NCBI GenBank assembly: GCA_002427735.1
Contig: DIYP01000005.1
Location: 186,001-250,000, forward strand
Direction: 5' to 3'
DNA: 64,000 nt
Origin: Flavobacteriales bacterium UBA6051
Lineage (GTDB): Bacteria > Bacteroidota > Bacteroidia > Flavobacteriales_D > Crocinitomicaceae
Part shown: piece by piece, positions 45,962-55,176 of the stretch
How the letters are laid out: each line of letters opens with the position of its first letter
How positions within the stretch are numbered: the stretch's first letter is position 1
Position numbers and translations under genes: made by a program
Notes under the pieces: generated by a model
Told to the model about the DNA's origin: nothing
The model's input: only the letters and a program-made list of their open reading frames with translations
The model's database searches: none

Positions 45962-47758
45962 ATGAAGAACATTCGAAATTTCTGCATCATTGCCCATATC
46001 GATCACGGAAAGAGTACGCTCGCTGATCGTTTATTGCAAACTACCGGAACGATTTCCGACCGGGAAATGCAGAATCAAGCATTGGATGATATGGATTTAG
46101 AGCGTGAACGTGGTATCACCATAAAAAGTCACGCCATTCAGATGAACTATCACCATGAAGGTGAAGAGTACATCCTGAACTTGATTGATACTCCAGGTCA
46201 TGTCGACTTCTCTTATGAGGTCTCGCGATCCATTGCAGCGTGTGAGGGAGCATTACTAATTGTTGATGCAGCACAAGGAATTGAAGCACAAACGATTTCA
46301 AACCTTTATTTGGCATTAGAGCATGACCTTGAGATTATCCCTATTCTGAATAAGATGGATTTGCCAGGAGCCATGCCAGAAGAAGTCACCGACCAGATAG
46401 TTGACTTAATTGGTTGTGATCCGGAAGATGTCATTCCTGCATCTGGTAAAACAGGATTAGGTGTAGATAAAATTCTTGACGCCGTTGTCAATAAGATTCC
46501 TGCACCAAAAGGAGACCCTGAAGCACCGCTTCAAGCGATGATTTTTGACTCTGTCTTCAATTCATTCAGAGGAATTATTGCTTATTTCCGCGTTCGAAAC
46601 GGTAGCATAAAAAAAGGAGACCGCGTCAAATTCTTCAATACTGGAAAAGAATACCTCGCCGACGAAATTGGTGTTCTGAAAATGGATCTTAGTCCGACGA
46701 AAGAAGTGAAAACAGGCGATGTTGGTTATATCATTTCAGGTATTAAGCAAGCAGCTGAGGTAAAAGTCGGTGACACGATTACGACCGTAAACAATCCGTG
46801 TGAAGAAGCCATTAAAGGGTTCGAAGATGTGAAGCCTATGGTATTCTCGGGAATTTACCCCGTTGATACAGAAGACTACGAGGAACTGCGTTACTCTATG
46901 GAAAAACTTCAGTTGAACGACTCATCGCTTGTGTTTGAGCCTGAGTCATCAGCGGCATTAGGATTCGGTTTTCGTTGTGGGTTCCTTGGAATGCTCCATA
47001 TGGAAATCATTCAGGAACGCTTAGAGCGTGAGTTCAATATGACGGTTATTACAACTGTCCCCAACGTATCTTATCGTGCCTATTTAAAAAAGAACCCTGA
47101 AGAAGCAATCATTGTCAATAACCCATCCGAACTTCCTGACCCTGCTGCCATGGAGTTCATTGAAGAACCATACATTCGTGCACAGGTAATCACGAAGTCT
47201 GATTATGTTGGACAAATCATGACCTTGTGTATTGAAAAACGTGGGGAGCTCACCAATCAAGTATACCTCACACAAGATCGTGTCGAAATCACTTTTGAAA
47301 TGCCAATGGGTGAAATCGTTTTTGATTTTTATGATCGACTCAAATCTGTTTCCCGCGGTTATGCTTCGTTTGATTATCATCCGATTGGATATAAAAAGTC
47401 TGACCTTATCAAAATGGATTTACTACTGAACGGAGAGCAGGTAGATGCACTATCGGCCCTTGTGCATCGCAGCAATGCCTTTGATCTTGGTAAGAAAATC
47501 TGTGTTAAACTAAAAGAACTCATTCCGCGACAGCAGTTCGAGATTCCAGTTCAGGCGGCCATTGGTGCGAAAGTCATTGCCCGTGAAACAATTAAAGCAT
47601 TGCGTAAGGACGTTACCGCTAAATGTTACGGTGGTGATATTACCCGTAAGCGTAAACTCCTTGAAAAGCAAAAAGCTGGGAAAAAACGCATGCGCCAGGT
47701 TGGAAAAGTAGAGATTCCTCAGGAAGCATTCTTAGCAGTACTAAAACTGAACGATTAA
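45962..47758 (+). CDS. lepA: elongation factor 4 (translational GTPase LepA)
   Basis: 598 residues, the normal length of LepA/EF4, a ribosome-associated GTPase that acts on stalled or pre/post-translocation ribosomes. GTPase motifs are G1 AHIDHGKST (11-19), G2 within RGITIKSH, G3 DTPGHVDF, and G4 NKMDLPGA. The EF-G-like domains follow. The unique LepA C-terminal domain is recognised by SALVHRSNAFDLGKKICVKLKELIPRQQFEIPVQAAIG, with the conserved end RETIKALRKDVTAKCYGGDITRKRKLLEKQKAGKKRM. It is a single gene with its own promoter. Confidence 0.98.
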   Translation: MKNIRNFCIIAHIDHGKSTLADRLLQTTGTISDREMQNQALDDMDLERERGITIKSHAIQMNYHHEGEEYILNLIDTPGHVDFSYEVSRSIAACEGALLIVDAAQGIEAQTISNLYLALEHDLEIIPILNKMDLPGAMPEEVTDQIVDLIGCDPEDVIPASGKTGLGVDKILDAVVNKIPAPKGDPEAPLQAMIFDSVFNSFRGIIAYFRVRNGSIKKGDRVKFFNTGKEYLADEIGVLKMDLSPTKEVKTGDVGYIISGIKQAAEVKVGDTITTVNNPCEEAIKGFEDVKPMVFSGIYPVDTEDYEELRYSMEKLQLNDSSLVFEPESSAALGFGFRCGFLGMLHMEIIQERLEREFNMTVITTVPNVSYRAYLKKNPEEAIIVNNPSELPDPAAMEFIEEPYIRAQVITKSDYVGQIMTLCIEKRGELTNQVYLTQDRVEITFEMPMGEIVFDFYDRLKSVSRGYASFDYHPIGYKKSDLIKMDLLLNGEQVDALSALVHRSNAFDLGKKICVKLKELIPRQQFEIPVQAAIGAKVIARETIKALRKDVTAKCYGGDITRKRKLLEKQKAGKKRMRQVGKVEIPQEAFLAVLKLND

Positions 47759-47842
47759 AGAGATTTATACGCTGAACTTACCCTATGTCAAAGGTAATAT
47801 GAAGGCTCGTTCATCTGGAAATAACCGATCTATTGAGCAAAA

Positions 47843-47872
47843 AAGAGGCTTGCCAAATTGACAAAGCCTCTT
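47843..47872 (-). terminator. bidirectional terminator between lepA and the DUF3108 gene
   Basis: AAGAGGCTT (47843-47851) and AAGCCTCTT (47864-47872) pair perfectly around a 12-nt loop. The reverse strand has a 6-U run after the stem, so it suits the DUF3108 gene best, but TTCTTTTC on the + strand could also serve lepA. Confidence 0.8.
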
Positions 47873-47891
47873 CTTTTCAGTGGGAGCTCGT

Positions 47892-48677
47892 TTACTTCAC
47901 CTTGCTGCTCAACTCATTCTTCAAACCATTCCACTCTACAAGGTGCATTTTAACGGTCCCCACTGGTATTTTTGCTTTAACGAGTAACGGGATTTTGTTT
48001 TTATCCGCTGTCACCCAAAATTGTACATCGTCTTCACTCTTAAAATAACGTCCTGTTTGAACGACAGGCACAAACTTATGACACTTAAACTTTCCTTTCC
48101 GTATACGTACTACTTCATCGCCTACGTATTTGATCTTTAATAAATAGATTTCATCATCCATAAAACAATTGAAGGAATAAACTCTACCAGGTTTTAGCCC
48201 CCTAAAATCAAGTGTACGCGCTTTGTAGAAGGACGAAACCATATCTTGTATACCCATAGGGGTCTTAAAGTGTTTTTCGCCGTTATAGACCTTATATTGA
48301 TTCTGTTTGAAGGTGTAATCTTGTTTAATTACATATCCTCCTTCATTTACATCTCGTTTAAAGTACCATGGCATGATCGACTTTTGGTCGATATAGCTCT
48401 CGTAAGTATCGCGCACTTTGTAGAACGCATTGAATCCTCCAAGCGTTCGTCCAGTCCCAACTACATGATACAACGGGCGGTTTCCTCCCCTTCGTGACGT
48501 AGATTTAACTTCCATAATTGCCTCACCTGCATCCATAAAGCCATATGTTACACGAAATCTAAGCTTCTCTCCTACTTGAAAAGCCGAATTCGTAACTTCC
48601 GGATATCTAACCGTATTAGAGCTTGTCGTTCCAATGAAAAGACCTGCAAGTGCTAAGAAATAAATGTACTTTTTCAT
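47892..48677 (-). CDS. exported DUF3108 protein
   Basis: 261 residues with a signal peptide (MKKYIYFLALAGLFIGTTSS). The mature part is beta-rich and fits DUF3108: FQVGEKLRFRVTYGFMDAGEAIMEV at ~35, FNAFYKVRDTYESYIDQKSIMPWYFKRDVNEGGY region, GIQDMVSSFYKARTLDF, and the closing VQFWVTADKNKIPLLVKAKIPVGTVKMHL. Proteins of this type are periplasmic beta-sandwich proteins of unknown role. Single gene, with a terminator on the stop side and convergent with lepA. Confidence 0.85.
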   Translation of the reverse strand: MKKYIYFLALAGLFIGTTSSNTVRYPEVTNSAFQVGEKLRFRVTYGFMDAGEAIMEVKSTSRRGGNRPLYHVVGTGRTLGGFNAFYKVRDTYESYIDQKSIMPWYFKRDVNEGGYVIKQDYTFKQNQYKVYNGEKHFKTPMGIQDMVSSFYKARTLDFRGLKPGRVYSFNCFMDDEIYLLKIKYVGDEVVRIRKGKFKCHKFVPVVQTGRYFKSEDDVQFWVTADKNKIPLLVKAKIPVGTVKMHLVEWNGLKNELSSKVK

Positions 48678-48790
48678 GGCGTTCTGTTTTTAGGTATCGC
48701 ATCAAGTGCAAAGCACGTGCCAAACCAATGCGCGCATATAATATGAACGCTACAGTCTGTGAAATATTATTCCAAATGTATTGAGCAAAA

Positions 48791-48820
48791 AAAATCTCCC
48801 TTCAAATGAAGAGAGATTTT
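48791..48820 (-). terminator. intrinsic terminator of the second adhesin operon
   Basis: AAAATCTCCCTT (48791-48802) and AAGAGAGATTTT (48809-48820) pair over 12 bp with one mismatch, loop of 6 nt. On the reverse strand a run of eight Us follows, 19 bp after the stop of the 2105-aa gene. Confidence 0.88.
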
Positions 48821-48838
48821 TACAAGCTTTATTTACAA

Positions 48839-51800
48839 TTAGTCATTAATCGTAACAAGACGACGTGTCAAGACGTTATCCTCTTCATCACGGGCTTCAA
48901 TGAAGTAAGTTCCATGCTGAAGTTGTTCGATATGAACTGGCAGTAATTTATCCATTGTAACTGTCGAATAAACCAATCTACCTCGTGTATCAATCATCTT
49001 AATCGTTATTTCACCAGCCCATTGACCATCCAGTTTGATGAAGAAATCACCATCCGTGGTTGGGTTAGGGTATACGAACATTCCAAGTGATGATAAATCG
49101 TCCAAATCGTCGATACCAACAGTAGAGTTTACACAATCAGACGTGTCAATACAACCATTCTGATTAATGATCACTGCAAAGTCTCCTCCGTATGTTGGAG
49201 TGAAATTATGATTCGTTTCACCCGGAATTGGGTCATTTGTTGAACAATCAATCCACTGATATGTAACTCCTGGATTCGTGTTGGAAGCTACCATTGTAAT
49301 ACCGTCACTTGCTGTCCATGTCGTAGCATCAAATGCTATAACAACAACATCCTGGGCCTGCGTAGTCGTGTTTCCACAATCATCTGTATACGTCCATGTA
49401 ATCGTTGTCGTTCCAACCGTCGTTAATGGTAAAGGAACATCTGAAGTAGCAACAACTACACCTGAGCAATTATCAGTTGCCGTTGGCGCATCTGGTGCAA
49501 TTCCACACTCTTGTGTGATCAATGGCAAAGAAGCCAAATTAGGCACAGGTGCTGAAACATCATTCACTAAGATGAACTGAGTTACCAGTACTGAATTACC
49601 ACAATCATCCGATACACTATAGGTACGTGTAAACGTCTCAGGACATGAAAGCCCATCGGAAACATCGCTTACCCATGTTACAGTAGGAGCAGCAGTACAA
49701 TTATCTGTTTCTCCCGTTATACTAAGTGGATCAGGAGACGGGAAGTTATCGATACATTGCACAGATATTGTTCCTTGTGCAGGCACTGTAGGAGGTGTTA
49801 CATCCTCTACAATAATAATCTGTACTACATCGATACTATTTCCGGCATCATCTGAAACAGTATACGTTCTTGTTATTGTATCCTGACAACCATTGCCAGA
49901 AACAACATCATTATTCCAAGTTACCGTAGCAATACAGTTATCAGCTTCGTCATCTACAACATTCACATCTACAACAGCATCAGCGATACATTCTACATAC
50001 GCCGTATCAGGATTCGACGCTGTTGGTGCAGTAACATCAAGAATAGTCACATTTTGTGGAACCGTTATAGAATTACCATTTCCATCATCAAAAGTCCATG
50101 TGATTGTGTACGACCCTTGCATTGTGTATGTCAAAGGATCAGTCGTTGTACCTGTAACAGTTCCAGCACAATTATCTGTTGTAGTTGGCGGAGTAACTGT
50201 TACTGAACACTCTTCGTTAATGTCAGCAAGAACTGGCGTATCTGGATCCGTAACATCCAATACGTTCACATTGAATGTACATGTTGATGTATTTCCACTT
50301 GCATCAGTACCTGTAACTGTGACAACCGTAGATACTGAAATAATAGTACCAGGAGCCGGGCTTTGTGTAATTGTCACACCACCACAATTATCCGATCCTG
50401 AAGCCATTGCGGTATAATCAGGTAGAGTAACTTGACAAGATGCGTTCGGTGTTTCTGTTTGATCTCCTGGACATGTAACGACCGGAGAAATTGTATCCAT
50501 CACTGTTACTGTTGATGTACACGTAGAGATATTTCCACTTGCATCTGTTACAGTTAAGGTTACTGTGTTTGCTCCAGTGTTTGAACATGTAAATACACTA
50601 TTGTCAATGCTCAATGATGGTGTGCCACAGTTATCTGAGCTTCCGTTGTCAACATCACCTGCTGTGATCGTAGCATTTCCTGCTCCATCCAAATAAACTG
50701 TCAAGTCCTGACAAACTGCTGTTGGTGATACTGTATCTAGTACTGTTACTGTTGATGTACACGTAGAAATATTTCCACTTGCATCTGTTACTGTCAATGT
50801 CACTGTATTCGATCCAGTGTTCGCACATGTAAATGCACTATTGTCAATGCTCAATGATGGCGTTCCACAGTTATCTGAACTTCCGTTGTCAACGTCAGCC
50901 GCTGTGATTGTAGCATTTCCTGCTCCATCCAAATAAACTGTGATGTTCTGACAAGATGCTGTCGGTGATACTGTATCTAGTACTGTAACCGTTGCCGTAC
51001 ATGCATCCGTGTTACCGCTTGCGTCAGTTACTGTCAATGTCACTGTGTTTGCTCCAGTGTTCGCACATGTAAATGAACTATTGTCAATGCTCAATGATGG
51101 CGTTCCACAGTTATCTGCACTTCCATTGTCAACATCCGCTGCTGTAATCATAGCGTTTCCTGATCCATCCAAATAAACTGTCAAGTCCTGACATACTGCT
51201 GTTGGCGATACTGTGTCTAAAACAGTCACTGTTGATGTACACGTAGAGATATTTCCACTTGCATCTGTTACAGTTAAGGTCACTGTATTTGCTCCAGTGT
51301 TTGAACATGTAAATACACTATTGTCAATACTCAATGATGGTGTTCCACAATTATCTGAGCTTCCATTGTCTACATCACCTGCTGTGATCGTAGCATTTCC
51401 TGCTCCATCCAGATAAACTGTCAAGTCCTGACAAACTGCTGTTGGTGATACCGTATCTAAAACAGTCACTGTTGATGTACACGTAGAGATATTTCCACTT
51501 GCATCTGTTACTGTCAATGTCACTGTATTCGATCCAGTGTTCGCACATGTAAATGCACTGTTGTCAATGCTCAATGATGGCGTTCCACAGTTATCCGAAC
51601 TTCCGTTGTCAACGTCAGCCGCTGTGATTGTAGCATTTCCTGCTCCGTCCAGGTAGACTGTCAAGTCCTGACAAAATGCTGTTGGTGATACGGTATCTAG
51701 TACTGTTACTGTCGCTGTACAGGCATCCGTGTTACCACTTGCGTCAGTTACTGTCAATGTCACTGTGTTCGCTCCAGTGTTTGAACATGTAAATGAACTA

Positions 51801-54800
51801 TTGTCAATGCTCAATGCTGGTGTTCCACAGTTATCCGCACTTACATTGTCTACATCCGCTGCTGTAATTGTAGCATTTCCTGTTCCATCCAAGTAGATTG
51901 TCAAGTTCTGACAAACTGCTGTTGGAGAAATCGTATCCAACACAGTTACTGTTGCTGTACACGCAGAAGAGTTTCCACTTGCATCTGTTGCTGTTAATGT
52001 CACAGTATTCGCACCAGTGTTAGCACAATTGAATGAACTAACATCGATTCCTAACGTTGGCGTTCCACAGTTGTCAGATGATCCGTTGTCTAAATCCGCT
52101 GCAGTAATCGAAGCGTTACCCGCTCCATCCAAGTAAACTGTCAAGTTCTGACAAACTACAGTTGGTGAAATTGTATCTAATAAAGTAACAACAGCAATGC
52201 AACTCGAAGTGTTTCCACTTCCATCAGTCGCAGTTAAATATACTGCTGGAATAAATGCTAAATCAGCACAAGTGTAGGTTACAGAAGGGTCATTTCCTCC
52301 AAGCGTAGGAGAAACTCCAAGCGTCACGCTCGTACAATTATCATTTGAACCTCCGTCGAAATCGGAAGCAGGAATCGTTACATTCCCTGATCCATCCAAA
52401 TAAGCGGTTACGTTTTGACAAACTGCATTCGGCGAAACGGTATCCAATACAGTTACAGTCGCTGTACATGCATCCGTGTTACCGCTTGCGTCAGTTACTG
52501 TCAATGTCACTGTGTTTGCTCCAGTGTTTGAACATGTAAACGAACTATTGTCAATGCTCAATGATGGCGTTCCACAGTTGTCTGCACTTCCATTGTCAAC
52601 ATCTGCTGCTGTAATAGTAGCATTTCCTGCTCCATCCAAATAAACTGTCAAGTCCTGACAAACTGCTGTTGGTGATACTGTGTCTAAAACAGTCACTGTT
52701 GATGTACACGTAGAGATATTTCCACTTGCATCTGTTACAGTTAAGGTCACTGTATTCGATCCAGTGTTCGCACATGTAAATGCACTGTTGTCAATGCTCA
52801 ATGATGGTGTACCACAATTATCTGAACTTCCATTGTCTACATCACCTGCAGTAATCGTAGCATTTCCTGCTCCGTCCAGGTAAACTGTCAAGTCCTGACA
52901 AAATGCTGTTGGTGAGACTGTATCCAATACTGTTACTGTCGCTGTACATGCATCTGTGTTTCCGTTAGCATCAGTCACAGTCAATGTCACTGTATTGGCT
53001 CCAGTATTCGCACATGTAAATGCACTATTATCAATACTCAATGATGATACGCCACAATTATCTGAACTTCCATTATCAACATCACCTGCTGTGATCGTAG
53101 CGTTACCAGCACCATCCAAGTAGACCGTGATATCTTGACATACTGCTGTTGGTGATACTGTATCTAAAACCGTTACTGTTGCCGTGCAATTATCCGTGTT
53201 TCCTCCAGGATCTGTTACTGTTAGTGTTACCGAGTTCGATCCAATATTTGTACAATCGAACGAACTTGCACTAACTCCGTAAGAAAGTGTTCCCGAACAG
53301 TTATCCGAACTTCCACCATCCAAATCTGCTCCGTTAATAGTTGCTATACCCGCTCCGTTCAAATAAACCGTGATGTTCTGACAAACGGCTGTCGGTGACA
53401 CGGTATCCAACACTGTTACCGTTGAAACACACGTTCCAATATTTCCGCTTGCATCAGTAACACTTAAAGTAACCGAATTCGTTCCAACATCAGCACAACT
53501 AAACGCCGATTGGCTCAATGAGAGTGAAGCCACTGAACAATTATCAGTACTACCTGCATCGATGTCACCGGTTGTTATCGACGCGTTACCAGCACCATCG
53601 AGATAAAGTGTGAGGTTCTGACATACCGCTGTTGGTGATACCGTATCAAGTACTGTAACAACAGCAACACAATTCGAAGAGTTTCCCGCGGCATCTTGAT
53701 TCGTTAAAGTAACATTGTTTGCACCAATGTTGGCACAAGTAAAAGAGCTTACATCGAGTGTCTGACTTGTAATACCAACGTTATCGGATGAACCATTATC
53801 TACATCCGCAGCAGTAATAGAAACATTTCCTGAACCGTCAAGGTAAGCATTGATATTTTGGCAAATAGATACAGGATCGACACCGTCACTTACCGTAAAC
53901 AATTGTGTGTAAATGCCATATTCAGAACCATCCTGCGTTGAAGTCGTATTATACGCTCCGCTCTGCCAAGCAATGGCCAACTCATCATTATTAGAGTTAC
54001 CCGCAACACTTGGGAACATCTGATAATTTGCAGTAGTTGTATTAACCTGTATTTCAGAACCATATAAACTTCCATCCGGCAAAAGATCCTGTGCATAAAC
54101 ACCTGCTGCGTCACCATCCTGATTGTAACTAATCCAAGTAACTACCCAACCGTCTTTGGTTGCTGTAGCATGTGGATTACTTTGAGCACCCGCTGTTGTA
54201 GAGTTAATAGCAATTTCAGAGCTGATAGCTGTACCCGTTTCATCATAAAGTCGACCATATACTCCATAGTGGTCACCATCTTGATTATATGACGACCACA
54301 CCACTAAGGCATTCCCATCATAATCCATTGCAACTGAAGGTTCTTGCTGATTCCCGGCGGTTGTTGTGTTAATTTGAAATTCAGAGCCAACTGCCGTATT
54401 GGGCCAGTCATAATACTGTCCGTAGATACCTAGACCACTACCATCTTGATTCTCCGCTTGCCATACCCAAAGATATGTACCAGCCGAGTCCATCGCGACA
54501 TCAGGAATCCCCTGAAAACCAGCAGTGGTAGTGTTCACAGCACTCTCAGCATATTGAGCAACACCTGCACTACTAAATCCTTGATAACTTACAGATAACC
54601 CATTTCCATCCTGTCCATCATCCGAGTAACCAACAACGAAGTTTCCGTCATAATCCATGGAAACTCGTGGATCTGTTTGTTCATCTGCAAGTGAGTCATT
54701 TACTCTATTTCTTTGAACTAATGAGCCTGTGTTATCATATAGTGCAAACCATACGCCCCAGCCATCACCATCTTCAAGGTGCGACTGCCATGTAATCACA

Positions 54801-55156
54801 AAAGAACCGTCAGCAGCCATGGAAACATCAGGTCTCCTTTGACTGTAATCTGTGGTATTGTTCACCAATGTTTCAGAACCTACCGGAGTACCTCCACTAC
54901 TGTAACGTTGGAAGTAAATCCCGTAGTACTGACCATCCTGATTCCAGGAAGTCCAAACTACGACGTAGTCACCTGAAGGTGCCATTGCCACCTCGGGACG
55001 AACTTGATTACCGGTTGTTGTTGTATTAACTATCGTTTCAGAACCTGACGTCGTCATTTGGGCATTTGAGTGGAAACTCAAACACATCGACAACACACCA
55101 ATTAGAAGGCAGGACTTCTGAAATGTGAATTTCTTCAATTGACGCATAACACTCAT
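48839..55156 (-). CDS. giant T9SS-exported repeat protein with propeller head and HYR-like repeats (type A sorting domain)
   Basis: 2105 residues. Signal peptide (ends SFHSNAQ). Residues ~35-420 hold seven to eight ~52-residue blades with the pattern VAMDYDGNALVVWSSYNQDG, likely a beta-propeller. Residues ~425-1635 contain fifteen HYR/Ig-like repeats of about 80 residues (SPTAVCQDLTVYLDGAGN...SDNCG...TVTLTVTDASGN), the last a divergent HYR domain. Four more divergent units run to ~1960. An Ig-like unit then leads to a T9SS type A tail (MFVYPNPTTDGDFFIKL, ending RRLVTIND). It probably builds a long stiff surface stalk. It lies 20 bp downstream of the S74 protein gene, so both are one operon. 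Confidence 0.92.
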   Translation of the reverse strand: MSVMRQLKKFTFQKSCLLIGVLSMCLSFHSNAQMTTSGSETIVNTTTTGNQVRPEVAMAPSGDYVVVWTSWNQDGQYYGIYFQRYSSGGTPVGSETLVNNTTDYSQRRPDVSMAADGSFVITWQSHLEDGDGWGVWFALYDNTGSLVQRNRVNDSLADEQTDPRVSMDYDGNFVVGYSDDGQDGNGLSVSYQGFSSAGVAQYAESAVNTTTAGFQGIPDVAMDSAGTYLWVWQAENQDGSGLGIYGQYYDWPNTAVGSEFQINTTTAGNQQEPSVAMDYDGNALVVWSSYNQDGDHYGVYGRLYDETGTAISSEIAINSTTAGAQSNPHATATKDGWVVTWISYNQDGDAAGVYAQDLLPDGSLYGSEIQVNTTTANYQMFPSVAGNSNNDELAIAWQSGAYNTTSTQDGSEYGIYTQLFTVSDGVDPVSICQNINAYLDGSGNVSITAADVDNGSSDNVGITSQTLDVSSFTCANIGANNVTLTNQDAAGNSSNCVAVVTVLDTVSPTAVCQNLTLYLDGAGNASITTGDIDAGSTDNCSVASLSLSQSAFSCADVGTNSVTLSVTDASGNIGTCVSTVTVLDTVSPTAVCQNITVYLNGAGIATINGADLDGGSSDNCSGTLSYGVSASSFDCTNIGSNSVTLTVTDPGGNTDNCTATVTVLDTVSPTAVCQDITVYLDGAGNATITAGDVDNGSSDNCGVSSLSIDNSAFTCANTGANTVTLTVTDANGNTDACTATVTVLDTVSPTAFCQDLTVYLDGAGNATITAGDVDNGSSDNCGTPSLSIDNSAFTCANTGSNTVTLTVTDASGNISTCTSTVTVLDTVSPTAVCQDLTVYLDGAGNATITAADVDNGSADNCGTPSLSIDNSSFTCSNTGANTVTLTVTDASGNTDACTATVTVLDTVSPNAVCQNVTAYLDGSGNVTIPASDFDGGSNDNCTSVTLGVSPTLGGNDPSVTYTCADLAFIPAVYLTATDGSGNTSSCIAVVTLLDTISPTVVCQNLTVYLDGAGNASITAADLDNGSSDNCGTPTLGIDVSSFNCANTGANTVTLTATDASGNSSACTATVTVLDTISPTAVCQNLTIYLDGTGNATITAADVDNVSADNCGTPALSIDNSSFTCSNTGANTVTLTVTDASGNTDACTATVTVLDTVSPTAFCQDLTVYLDGAGNATITAADVDNGSSDNCGTPSLSIDNSAFTCANTGSNTVTLTVTDASGNISTCTSTVTVLDTVSPTAVCQDLTVYLDGAGNATITAGDVDNGSSDNCGTPSLSIDNSVFTCSNTGANTVTLTVTDASGNISTCTSTVTVLDTVSPTAVCQDLTVYLDGSGNAMITAADVDNGSADNCGTPSLSIDNSSFTCANTGANTVTLTVTDASGNTDACTATVTVLDTVSPTASCQNITVYLDGAGNATITAADVDNGSSDNCGTPSLSIDNSAFTCANTGSNTVTLTVTDASGNISTCTSTVTVLDTVSPTAVCQDLTVYLDGAGNATITAGDVDNGSSDNCGTPSLSIDNSVFTCSNTGANTVTLTVTDASGNISTCTSTVTVMDTISPVVTCPGDQTETPNASCQVTLPDYTAMASGSDNCGGVTITQSPAPGTIISVSTVVTVTGTDASGNTSTCTFNVNVLDVTDPDTPVLADINEECSVTVTPPTTTDNCAGTVTGTTTDPLTYTMQGSYTITWTFDDGNGNSITVPQNVTILDVTAPTASNPDTAYVECIADAVVDVNVVDDEADNCIATVTWNNDVVSGNGCQDTITRTYTVSDDAGNSIDVVQIIIVEDVTPPTVPAQGTISVQCIDNFPSPDPLSITGETDNCTAAPTVTWVSDVSDGLSCPETFTRTYSVSDDCGNSVLVTQFILVNDVSAPVPNLASLPLITQECGIAPDAPTATDNCSGVVVATSDVPLPLTTVGTTTITWTYTDDCGNTTTQAQDVVVIAFDATTWTASDGITMVASNTNPGVTYQWIDCSTNDPIPGETNHNFTPTYGGDFAVIINQNGCIDTSDCVNSTVGIDDLDDLSSLGMFVYPNPTTDGDFFIKLDGQWAGEITIKMIDTRGRLVYSTVTMDKLLPVHIEQLQHGTYFIEARDEEDNVLTRRLVTIND
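50250..53880 (-). repeat. 240-bp tandem repeats inside the 2105-aa gene
   Basis: About 15 units of 80 codons (one of 89) in direct tandem. Near-identical DNA recurs every 240 bp, for example GATGTACACGTAGAGATATT near 50513, 51233, 51473 and 52693. Units 9-11 and 12-14 (about 50500-51950) form two 720-bp copies of a higher-order unit, alternating TDACTATV and ISTCTSTV endings. Such arrays are prone to recombination and to assembly collapse. Confidence 0.9.
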
Positions 55157-55176
55157 TTTTTAATAGGTTATGCGAT

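Noticed and set aside
51213..52883. Two almost identical + strand open frames (51213-51416 and 52680-52883) opposite the 2105-aa gene.
   Set aside because: They are antisense shadows of the tandem repeats; their similarity comes from the repeats themselves.
50250..53880. Regular direct repeats that could be mistaken for a CRISPR array or satellite DNA.
   Set aside because: The 240-bp period is a multiple of three and lies in one intact reading frame coding for 80-residue HYR-like units; there are no short repeats with unique spacers.
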